A stretch of DNA of 64,000 bases, taken from Prochilodus magdalenae. Lineage: Eukaryota > Chordata > Actinopteri > Characiformes > Prochilodontidae. The notes under the pieces are model-generated. The model had not been told where the DNA came from. It saw only the letters and a list, made by a program, of their open reading frames with translations, and ran no database searches. This document shows, piece after piece, positions 23,260-33,617 of the stretch. A program made the translations under genes and the position numbers. Location of the stretch: the NCBI GenBank assembly GCA_024036415.1, contig JAMWET010001314.1, positions 335,758-399,757 of the forward strand, given 5' to 3'. Within the stretch, counting starts at the first letter, position 1; the number at the start of each line of letters is the position of its first letter.

Positions 23260-25920
23260 AACGTCTCTTATTGTCTGTCTGTGACCCTATTAATATAAAG
23301 TCCAAGGTTTCAAATGTGCAGGAAGCTAAGGATCTAGACAAAAGACGTTTACCATGCAAAAGCCAGATGCTGATTTATTTTACTTGCAGTCAAAAGAAGA
23401 ATTTATTCATTTTCTGGCATCAGTAGAAAACAGGACATATATTTACCAGAAGCCACCAGGACTTTAAAAACCAACCAGTTTCTGCTGTGTCTTGCCAACA
23501 ATACCTTTCCCAAAAGTGTCACTGACGTCATATTACTCCGAAAACACTAACGTTCACACAAACAGCCATACAAATACACTGTAGCAGCCTTCAAATTAAT
23601 TTCTCAAATTCATCTACAATGGCTAAAGCAGATATTTCTGAGCAGATTAATTATAATTCAATTGCATAAGGAAGGAAAAAAAAACAGGAAACTGTCACCA
23701 TCAGATAAACAGTACTTAACCTTTCCATCTCAGAGGAAAAATTCAGCTCCACTTTTCACTTCACTTCTGAAATAATACACAGGTGCTGCAGGACCTACAG
23801 AACAGCCGCAGAACACTGCTGTACAACCCTGAAAGTGTACTTCTGAGATGGAGTAGGCTTTTATGGTCATATGAAGCAGAAAAAGCAGCCAAGAATGGAA
23901 GCTGTGATGAAAGTTAGGGACAGATGCTGTAAATACTATTCAGTTATAAATGATTTATATGCTGAGGCTGTATAACTGTGTGTACATGTCCTCTCCTTTT
24001 CCCTAAAACTGTAAAAGATTTTCCTGCACTTAAGTGCTTAGGTAGCTCCTATGTGGAATCGGGTGGATTTGCATCAGAAAACCACCAAACTGAAGCCACC
24101 CTTGCTGATTCTGAAATGACCTAAAGGTGTCTTAACATTAAGTCATAAAGTAAAGGCATTTAAATGCAGACGATCTACAGGTTGTAGTGGCACTTTGACT
24201 GAACATCAGCTGGACATTACACATTACACTTTCCCATACTCATATCACTGTGCACTGCCACTTTGTCTATGCCCTATATGATTGCACATTTATAATACCT
24301 TATCTGTACTGTTGTTTACAGTGTACAGCTACCCGTTACTGTCATCTGGCTTTCTGATTGGACAGACTCTCCATGGAAAATATACTGTCTTGAAGTCTGA
24401 TAGAAAATTACACATACATTAGAAAAAAGTATTAGGACTCTTCATATCACTGTAGTAAAATATGATGACATTTCTCTAATAAGTAGATTAAAGGTTTAAC
24501 AGAATAATATTGGTTTTCCAGAAAACAAGCACAACACAAGGAATAATGCCAACTTGAATGCACTAAGCTCTATAAAGCACTGAGATGTAAAGCACCAAGA
24601 TTAAAGGTGTCAGTGAGGTTGTGTTGGTTGATGGAATCAACCTTACAGAGCCATTTTGTTTGTAAACATGCAGAAATCAGCAAGGAAGGAAAGAAAGTGA
24701 AAGATAGAAAAGGGCAGTCCTGGAACGTTCTGTTTTTGTATTTACTTTGTTCTCATTGAGGTTCACTTACCAAACACACAACATGTCTCCTTTTACATTT
24801 ACCATTTTCCAGCCTCTCTTTATCACATAGACTGAAACAGGCTGTTTTTGTTACTGTGGTTTTAAGACTAAGACTGAGCTAAGATAAATGAGCTCTGTTC
24901 TGATTGGCTGTCCTGTACTGAGTCTCATTCAGAAAGCAGTCAGAGCTGAAACACTCCTTACAACTTTAATGCAGTTGAATAGCGCTAAACTGGTGTTGAC
25001 TGAGTAGGTGGAGATACACATATGAGCCATGACACTACAGGAACAACCACTTCAAAACTGATTTTGCAGATTTTCCATATCGTCGCTGTCCAATGAAAAA
25101 CATGTATCTTCACTTTTGTCCATTTTTACTTTTATGCATCATTTGAACATATCAGCTGCTGTTTACACTGAACGAGAATCTCATGATGAATGGACCAGCA
25201 GAAATGGCCCGAAACTGTTTGGAAAGACGCCTGGTTCCATTGACTTCCATTAAAGTTAAACAAGGTTTTTTGGCCTCTCCTGTAAAGTTGCCATTTTGGA
25301 GATACTTGTTTTTTTTTTGGACAGTGACGATATATGGATGCATGGCCTGGGTAGGGAAGGGTAAATATTTAAACATTAACAATGTTGACATATTACTTAC
25401 AGACAGCATTATATAAAACAGTATGAAATCTTGGTTTTCAATTATAAAGGCCTTTTAATACTACCCCAGCTCGGTTTGATATTACACTCGTCCATAGACC
25501 TTTAGGGCCACTATATACCCTATATTATTATCCTGTAAAACTCAATTTGGAATGAGCAAAATATTCTAATACTGCACACACATACTGCAGGTTCATACGT
25601 TTCAGAAATCACAGAAACTAGACGATGCTGTAGCTAATATGATGATGACGAAATAAGTCCAGCTGCTCTTCAGTTGGGTAGTGGAACATTTCACACAGGC
25701 CTGCCTAATGCACTGAGCACATCAGATTGCACATATACCCATGACAGCTATCTAGTAATTAATGATCTCATACTCATGCATATTATAAAGCCCACCATAA
25801 GAGACATCCCACCGTCTTATTTTATTAGTGTGGCTAAGCCTACAGCCTATGTCTGCTCCACGTGAATAGACTGAAGACTAATCATGCAGTAACGCACACA
25901 CGTGGGTCATTCTGCTGAGT
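23260..25920. other. Spacer between the scinderin-like gene and rdh8
   Basis: AT-rich DNA without in-phase exons on either strand. The segment near 25,180-25,340 has the look of a dispersed fish repeat, but I cannot name the family. Confidence 0.6.
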
Positions 25921-25937
25921 CTATGTGCAGTGGATTA
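25784..25937 (+). promoter_or_regulatory. Candidate rdh8 promoter elements
   Basis: TATAAAG at 25,784-25,790 is a possible TATA box about 243 nt upstream of the start codon. GGATTA at 25,932-25,937 is the reverse complement of the TAATCC core bound by OTX/CRX-class homeoproteins, which drive photoreceptor genes. Both motifs are short and common, so the assignment rests on position and on the expected photoreceptor expression of the gene. Confidence 0.25.
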
Positions 25938-26032
25938 CTGCATGTGTAAGAGCAACTTCTCCAGCTCTCCTTCTCTCTGCCTCATTCTTCCGTACCCCCT
26001 TCAGGAAAAAAAACGTATCCGGGGCCGCCACC

Positions 26033-27110
26033 ATGAGCCAGAAAGTCGTCCTCATCACCGGCTGCTCGTCCGGCATCGGCTTGGCCATCGCCGTTCTTCT
26101 GGCCAGAGATGAGAAGAAGAGGTTTATGGGTAAGGCTGCTGTGTGGATGTAGAGGAACTTCATGGAGCACTACATCTACACTGGAAACAACACCTGCTTC
26201 ACTGTATATGATTTAAATGTGTGCATTACTTCATTCATTAAATATAATGCATCAGCAACCAATGCTTAGAGTAAGTTAACCAAAGATGTGTTACTGTTAT
26301 ATAGTTTATGTATAGGAAAATGATGCTCACCTTTATAACGAGTGCATTGTATAGGACATTCAAAACAGTTAACCTCTCAACCCAATAATTATTCTTCTGT
26401 TATTACTATAAGGCCTGTTACTCAGTATCTATAACGGCTTACTGCTGACTAAACAACATGACATGAAGGTGTATATTATATATGCTGTTGTGAGAGTGGC
26501 CATTTGTGGGTCCACATGAAGACGTTAACTAGTTGAGGCATTGTTTCAGGTTAAACTTTCTTCTTTTTGGAAAAATCAACAGCTTTACCTTATGATAACA
26601 GCTCTTGGTTTAGTGATGGGTTATAAAACAGTTTTTGCAAAATCGCAGTTTCACTGTTTTGCTTCGGCCTTGCCGGCAGTATCACTGAAAAGAAGTAATG
26701 CAATTTGTTCATTTTTAATTTTATTAATTTAACATTTAATTAATATTAAATATTTCAAATGAATTAGCTGTCTTCCAGTTTACTCACTTTTGGCAGTAGT
26801 TTTGTTGGAAGTGGAAATGACGTGCAGGTTTTAATAGTTTTACACTGAAGGCATTACATGTTTTAGTGTGGAGGACCTGTAGAGGTTCTTTTGTATAGAG
26901 ACGGCCAGTCTGACATGTCTGTTGTGAACACCAGTCTATGCCACCATGAGGAACTTAGCTAAACAGGAGCCTCTAGTGGAAGCAGCAGGACGTACTCTGG
27001 GCCAGACGCTGGAGATCAGACAACTGGATGTGTGTGATGAGAAATCAATCAAAGACTGCGTGGATGGCCTGCCTGACCGCAGAGTGGACATCCTCAGTAA
27101 GAAAGAACTA

Positions 27111-27204
<94 letters not shown>

Positions 27205-28564
27205 AGACATTTGATTTACTACTGTCTCATGTAGCCTGTGTTGTGTTTAACAGTGTTTATAGAGCTCTCGAACTTTCTAACAAGAAGTTCACACGGTCTA
27301 GCTTTTTATATATATTAATTTATATTTATTTATTAATATAAAAATGAAACTCTGCAAATTAGAGACTGTATGTAACTCCCTTAACAACATAACTTTTAAT
27401 TTTACATTATAAAGAATAACCAGTGGTAGTTACTGAATTTCTTCAGTAGTAATCTCTTAACACTGAAAGGAAATTCCACAGATTTTTCTAAATATGTAAT
27501 CTGGTTTTTGATATGTAAAGAAAGTTCTTCAGAGAGGTTTGATATGAAACGGTAGACAGTAGAGAAATGCACAGATTTCTTTGTAACAGGTGAAAGGTGC
27601 TAGGAACCAGAGTTCATATGTTCACAATGCACACATGGTCTTTTATTTACACTCCGAAACCACCAGTGAATCTACATGTGTCTTGTGAGTTTTATATGTA
27701 CTGCTGCTGATCAAACTGTGTTAAATCTGAAGTAACAAGTTTAAGCTTACCTCTCTGGATTTTTAAAAATTAAAAAGCATTTGAAAATGATTCCTGAATA
27801 AAACTGAATTCCATTTGCTTACTTAAGCAGTTTTGAAGTTGCCCTTTAAAATGTCTCCCTGTTGTTGTGCCTCTCACTTGCTCTTTTAGTCAGTAATGCA
27901 GGTTTGGGCTTGGTCGGACCCATCGAATGCCAGACCATAGAGGAGATGAAGGCCGTCATGGACACTAACTTTTTCGGTCTTGTGCGCCTCCTGAAGGAAG
28001 TCCTGCCAGATATGAAGAAACGGAAGAGTGGCCATATCGTGGTTATCAGCAGTGTAATGGGGATTCAAGGTAGGGGACAATAAGCATAGTAATGTATTTA
28101 TACTTGATTGTGTCATAGATTTTAATCCTGTAGTGTGTATAAGTTTTACAGACTGACAGTAATAATTGTGGAGATATTTTAATCTAGTATGAATTTGCAG
28201 TATGTGCAGTTTTTTTGTGGTTTGACAGTAGTACATGTTCAGTGGTTTAATCCAGTATGAATCTGCAGTATGTACAGATGTGTAGATTACTGTAGAGCAG
28301 TTTTTAGCAGGTATGAATCCACAGATTTTATAATCTGATAGTATATCTGAAGTATTAATTACAGAGCAATTTGAATCCAGTACACAACCACAGTGTGTTC
28401 AATTATTACATGTAGAGTGAATAGTTTTCTGTAAGTGGCTGAACTCTAAACTCCCCCAGGAATAGAAGAACAGTTCTATGCAATATATAAACGAATATAC
28501 TATACCAATATTATATATGTATATATGTATATATATATATATATATACATATAATATTGGTATA

Positions 28565-28621
<57 letters not shown>

Positions 28622-31050
28622 TATACCATATGCCAGAGAACAAGAGAACACCCAACCAGTTGTATCTCTTGGATTTTACAGAAACAACAAACTAATCTCG
28701 AAGATGTGACTTCATTACAGGTATATTGTTCAACGACATCTATGCTGCTTCTAAGTTTGCTGTTGAGGGGTTCTGCGAAAGTCTGGCAGTGCAAGCTATG
28801 CGATTCAAACTGAAGTAAGTAATGCAGTCAAATCTTTGCTTGATATTATTATTATGATTACTGTAATAACCATACTGGATAACTATGGATAGAGCAGGCT
28901 GACAGTAATAGTGTGTTTAAATGACCTTCAGAACTGCCCACACTCTTACTTGCCCTGTGGAAATGGACATATTTTTTCTCTTAGCTTTCAATATTTTTGG
29001 ATGGAAAATGCCTCTGTGGCTTTCTGACCTGGCATGAGAGGTCATTCAGACTTTGAATGCAAATACACACCTGGCTAACACACACACACACACACACACT
29101 CTCACACACACACACACACACACACACACTAATGTGTGGAACATCTGCGGCCTTGAATGGCAATATCCTACCAGTGCTGCTACGTGTTATAAAACCGCAG
29201 CTGACTGCTGGCCGAAGCAGCTGTGACTTGCTTTCATTTACAAAGCGTTCTTGGGTTTTATCTTCTGACTAGGCTTGTGGATTCCAGCATACATACAAAA
29301 TTACTCCACATATTTTCTCAGACGAACAGACAAAAATGTCTCGCTTGTCCACTTGGATTGCTTTTCTCTTGGTAATAATGAGCTGCTCAGGACTGTAAAG
29401 TGAATAGAAATATTGATTATTTGTGTTCCACATTTGGCCAAGTTAGTCTGCCTGTCTAACTAAGTGTGTGAATTCTTTGTATGTTCTATTAAAGCATAAG
29501 TCTCATCGAACCAGGACCAGTCATCACAGACTTTGAGCATAAAGTGTATGAAGAGGGCATGAAGACTGACCTCTCAAAAGCAGACGACGTGACAGCAGAC
29601 ATGTTCCTCAACATCTACATGAAGCATTGGACCCAGATATTTGAAAGCCTCGGCCAGACACCAGAGGTTATTGCTGAGGTACAGACAAACAGTAAATTCT
29701 TTTTTCCCCAAGCTCCACCCACAACTATGTTCATTAATAACAGTTGCTAACATGCTAGCATTAGCATATTAGCATATTGTCATTGCTATTTCACAGCTGC
29801 TTAATTTTAATAAGCTATGACAACAATGTCAATTCCCGACTCTACTACAGTTTCCTTTTTGGTTAAACAGTTTTTGTCAGATTTTGTATGATTACATGTA
29901 TGATTATATTGATAAAGATAGTTATGATCTCACCATACTGGCAGAAATTCGACTTGTTTAAAGTATCAAAATGAGATGCTTTATGGTGAGAAGTTAAAAA
30001 AATAACATTATTTAAATAATCTTACAAGATCACCCAACTCCTCAACCTGTTCAATTTGGCAAAAGTTGGAAACCATAAACAGGCTTATTCTTTTGCATAA
30101 CCACTTTGGTTGAAAATCTGTATGGGATACTTCAGGGTCCTCAGACTCTAATTTCCTGGGATCCACTTGCCAAGTGGTCTTTTCCAAGGGAGGTGGTTAA
30201 AAAAAGCAAGTAAAGGCTTACAAATATGCACTTTAATTTCAGTTTTTTTTTATATTTTAACACATTACCAGAATCTCAAAGCATGGGGATACATTTAGGG
30301 GTGGGCCCTTCCTGTTCCAACATGTCTGCAAGCAAGGTCCATAAAAACATGAATAAGTGAGTTTGGTGTGGAAGAACTTGACTGGGCTACACAGCGTCCA
30401 CACCTTAACTCGATAGAGCACCTTTGGGATAAATCAGAGTGAAGACTGCAAGCCAGGCTTTCTTGTCCAACATGAAGAATGGCCAAAAATTCCCATAAAC
30501 ACATTCCTAAACCCTGCGGAAAGCCATCCCTGAGGAGTTGAAGCTGTTACGGTTGCAAAGGGTGGGGCGACATTATATTATATGCACATGATAAGCGTGT
30601 GAAGGCAGACCAGTGATTACTTTTTGCGATATAGTGCAGAATGCTCTATGTCAGGTTTTATTTTTTCATGCAATGCTTTGTTTTTGTAACTGTCTCATGA
30701 GCCAGATGTGGTCCAGGGGCCTGTAGTTTTACCTCACTGGTGCAGACAGTATAGATTTTTTCAGCGTTAGTAGAATCCCAACAGTCTGATTAACAATCGC
30801 CTTCTTCCATCACCAGCATACACTCAAAATCATCCTGATGGACAACCCGCCGTTCCGCCATCAGACCAACACTCTGTACACTCCAGTGACCACCCTGAAG
30901 TATGCTGACCCCAATGGTGACCTGCCCATTGACACCTTCTATAAGGTGGTGTTTGAGCACGATAAGGTCTTTAGCGCCAGCCTCAACTTCCTCAAGCTCC
31001 TTCGCTGGAGAAGCCGCAAGAGCTTCAGTCTAGACAAAGACAAGTCTTAA
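26033..31050 (+). CDS. rdh8: Retinol dehydrogenase 8-like short-chain dehydrogenase, 6 coding exons
   Basis: Coding exons: 26033-26129, 26935-27096, 27890-28069, 28721-28814, 29495-29678 and 30817-31050. They join in phase to 316 residues (human RDH8 is 311). The start has a textbook Kozak context, GCCGCCACCATGA. The Rossmann cofactor motif TGCSSGIG is at residues 9-16, SNAG at 88-91 and DTNFFG at 111-116. The catalytic set is Asn113, Ser141, Tyr154 and Lys158 (YAASK), with EPGP at 183-186. This is the all-trans-retinal reductase type that uses NADPH in photoreceptor outer segments during the visual cycle. The near relative HSD17B1 is less likely: the DTNFFG segment and the C-terminal RQTN-containing exon fit RDH8 better. 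Fish carry rdh8a and rdh8b and I cannot say which this is. A second, damaged copy lies in the right arm of the inverted repeat. Confidence 0.9.
27121..27202. repeat. Long (GT)n microsatellite beside a splice donor
   Basis: About 40 uninterrupted GT units begin 25 nt after the donor of the second rdh8 coding exon (27,097). GT runs near donors can influence splicing and form Z-DNA; that is known of such repeats in general and not shown here. The right-arm counterpart, as CA near 62,990-63,055, is shorter and interrupted. Confidence 0.95.
28497..28622. repeat. AT-rich palindrome plus (TA)n in an rdh8 intron
   Basis: ATACTATACCAATATTATAT is followed by a TA/TG-rich spacer and then by the reverse complement (ATAATATTGGTATAGTAT), after which a TA tract of about 25 units runs to 28,622. 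The two arms can form a long hairpin or cruciform. It ends about 100 nt before the acceptor of the fourth rdh8 coding exon. A counterpart lies at about 61,500-61,645. Confidence 0.9.
29079..29130. repeat. (CA)n microsatellite
   Basis: CA run of about 25 units with a single CTCT interruption near 29,100, in the fourth rdh8 intron. Confidence 0.95.
30285..30650 (+). mobile_element. Tc1/mariner remnant, C-terminal transposase end
   Basis: In the + direction the remnant encodes fragments typical of the Tc1 catalytic-domain end: EELDW, then IEHLWD-like wording, then a run ending near KLLRLQRVG before the element terminus. Frameshifts and a 3' truncation of conserved blocks show it is dead. It ends with GCGATATAGTG, resembling the terminal repeat of a common fish Tc1 family. 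It lies in the fifth rdh8 intron. Confidence 0.7.
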
Positions 31051-31231
31051 TGGCTAAGCCAGAGTTCTGCAAATAGCCTACCGACTGCTGTTTCTCCACA
31101 AATCTTATTCCTCTTTTATCCTTAGCATGCAATGTGAATCTTCAAAAGTCACAACTCATAGTTTGGTATTTGTAATCTTACACTATCCACTGTGTGTGGA
31201 GTTCATTTGTACTTGGCTCGTGTGAAACTCT

Positions 31232-31237
31232 GATAAA
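31232..31237 (+). terminator. Candidate non-canonical poly(A) signal of rdh8
   Basis: GATAAA lies 182 nt after the stop codon. No AATAAA or ATTAAA is obvious closer to the gene. Weak evidence. Confidence 0.25.
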
Positions 31238-31464
31238 GGCTTATTACAAACCAGTGGTTGCAATTGTGCTTTTCTTATATGGAAGATGTAGCTTGCTGGA
31301 TACAGGTCGTATTACATCTTACATGACAGCTTCAGACATCATTTAGACCACGCTTTCTCAACCCTGGCCCTGTACTTTTTAACGTTTTCACACCAGATTC
31401 AACTAATCACCTCATTAACAGCCTATTATTGGGTTAAAGTGACTCAAATGAAATCCACTTGCCA

Positions 31465-31735
31465 GGGGGCTGGAGGTTAGGGAACCAGTCTTGTGACCGA
31501 AGGGTTGCTGGTTCGATTCCCTGAACTGACAGTAGCAACTGAGGTGCCCTTGAGCAAGACACCTAACCACCAACTGCTCCCCGGGCGCCATGGATAGGGC
31601 TTCCCACCGCTCCGGGTAAGTGTGCTCACTGCCCCCTAGTGTGTGTGTTCACTAGTGAGTGTGTACGTGGGTGTTTCACTTCACGAATGGGTTAAATGCA
31701 GAAGTCAAATTACTCTGTGTGAAAAATCACATTTT
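31465..31735 (+). mobile_element. tRNA-derived SINE
   Basis: GGTTCGATTCC at 31,510-31,520 matches a polymerase III B box. It is followed by the body wording seen in many fish SINEs: CCTTGAGCAAGACACCTAAC, then CCACCGCTCCGGG, then GGGTTAAATGCAGAAG. The element sits about 415 nt downstream of the rdh8 stop. It is a repeat and not a functional tRNA gene, as no complete cloverleaf is present. Confidence 0.75.
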
Positions 31736-32940
31736 GGCACAAATTATATCTAAGGTGGTCTTCTGCAAGAGGGTCTGGTTGAAAAAGGAAACGCTCAAAA
31801 ATATTAATATTAATATTTCATATTTTCATCAACAGTCTTTTATAGGGTTAAATTGACTGCGTTAAAGTTACAGTCCGCCTTAACCCTCGCAAAGTATTCG
31901 CAGACGTAATAGTAGTAAAATAGTGCCCTACGGATCATGACACAGCAGATAATGACGTATTATTTGTGCTGTTTTGTGGGTGTGCATGTGTGTGTGCGTG
32001 ATGTCATAGGAACATAATTTTTCAGATTACTGAAATCAGTATATGAATTTCCTTCCTCAGCAATAAAAGCGCCATTTGTCTCATTAACTGTGCAACCATG
32101 ATTAACAAGACACACCTCCGTAATCTGGCCCAGTGTCCCGCCCATAGTTTTCCCGGAACGTGGATGATTTATTGAGTATAATGGACCAGTAAGTTGGTAG
32201 TTTGTCTCTGTGTCCCTCCTGTGTTAGGTAAATCCAATCATATGTGTTTTGAGGTTGATGTGGAATGGAATGAAACATCGCTGTCTTTGATTCCACAATC
32301 AGGAAAAAAGAGTAAGAGGGCTAACAATGCAGTTGGCCAAAAGCTCAGTGCACCCTATCATGTATTTTCACTCCAGACATATATGGCTTGTGCATGCAAC
32401 TTGAGCCCTGCCTGAAACATCACATGCATTTGGCAAACCGGAGGCATTTACTGCATGATTGCTCAGATACATTTAGGGCTTACATTTACAGTTCAGTCTG
32501 TATCAAGACAAAAGGACAACTCCTCTCCTGATGTGAGCCCTTTCAACACTGCCAGTGACTCATTCTATGGATCTGTTTATATAAAATGATAAGGATGACT
32601 GTCCGTATCATCATGTGACCATTATATGTATATATAGATTACAGATGAGAGTTGCATTATTGTAAACTTTCCCACTACAAAGACCACATTTATGGCAAAA
32701 TAATATTGGGCCCAATATTCTGTATTAGTGTCCCTAATGAACAATATCGATACCGTCCATGAAAACATTGGTCAACCCCAAATTAAAGTACTGGGATAAG
32801 ACTGACAAGGGAGCAAAACACAATAGCTAGACTGGATAAGATGTGTAACTAGTTTTCTGCAAAAGGGACAAGACTACTGGCGAGAATTCCAACTCCAATA
32901 TGAAATGGTTTTCACACTAGGCAGTGTACCGTTTCCTGAT
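31736..32940. other. Spacer between rdh8 and dr1
   Basis: AT-rich non-coding DNA between the SINE and the CpG-rich dr1 promoter. No exon chain or named repeat is recognised. Confidence 0.6.
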
Positions 32941-32949
32941 TGGGAACAC

Positions 32950-33614
32950 ACCATGTCTTTCCACCGCCGGTGCGCTAGGGGGCGAACCCGGGAAAGTGGA
33001 GGAAAAAATAGAAAGCACGACAGTCGGATATCCTTTAGCCTTCATTGTGGGACTGAGTCCGGGAGCTGGCTAACCGCGGGGGGGATTAAAAATCATGACT
33101 GTGATGAATTAAACGCTTCGGAGGCGCTGGATTTTGGAGCTCGGAGGACCCGGAGCGCTGGGTGAAGGCGCTGCGCTGCACTGAGCTGAGCGATGGCCGC
33201 GGTTGTGCTGAGTTGGTGCTGCGCTCATGCAGCGCACTGAGCCTCAAGCCGCCTCACTTACACAGCCTTAGACAAAAGCTGGTGAACACGTTTCATATGC
33301 TTAGACCTGAAACAGCCACTCTTCTCTACAACCCGAGCCACACGTTCCGTCTCTCTGGCGGTCTGTTTTTGGGGAAGCCTGGCCGCCTCGCTAGCGCTTC
33401 CACTCGAGCTCTAGCTGTGCAGTGGGAGCTGTTGCTGGTCGAGCCGGCTGGCTCACTTAACTGTCTCATTCAGCCTCGCTCACTATCTGATTGAGGCAGA
33501 GCTAAAGTTGTGCACGAAGCTGGGAGGCGCAGCGTAGGGCGGCCTCCCGTCACTTCTCCAACGTTTGCAGTAATTGCGGTGAAGGAAAGTATCAAATAGA
33601 CATACAGGTCATAT
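32950..33614 (+). promoter_or_regulatory. dr1: CpG-rich promoter and 5' leader region of dr1
   Basis: CpG frequency rises sharply between about 32,960 and the dr1 start codon, unlike the surrounding AT-rich DNA, and no TATA box is evident. This fits a broadly expressed gene. A 15-codon upstream open frame (ATG at 33,193, TGA at 33,238-33,240) would lie in the leader if transcription starts upstream of it. The start site cannot be fixed from sequence. Confidence 0.6.
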
Positions 33615-33617
33615 ATG

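Noticed and set aside
28399..28813. Open frames on both strands rich in alternating Tyr and Ile
   Set aside because: They are translations of the TA microsatellite and palindrome in an rdh8 intron; the same artefact appears at 61,435-61,710.
31500..31530. Possible tRNA gene suggested by GGTTCGATTCC
   Set aside because: Only the B box and SINE body are present; no paired acceptor stem or anticodon arm was found, so it is a SINE.
33162..33494. A 110-codon frame in the CpG region upstream of dr1
   Set aside because: GC-rich leader sequence often stays open by chance. It has no recognisable domain, and right-arm differences are uninformative.
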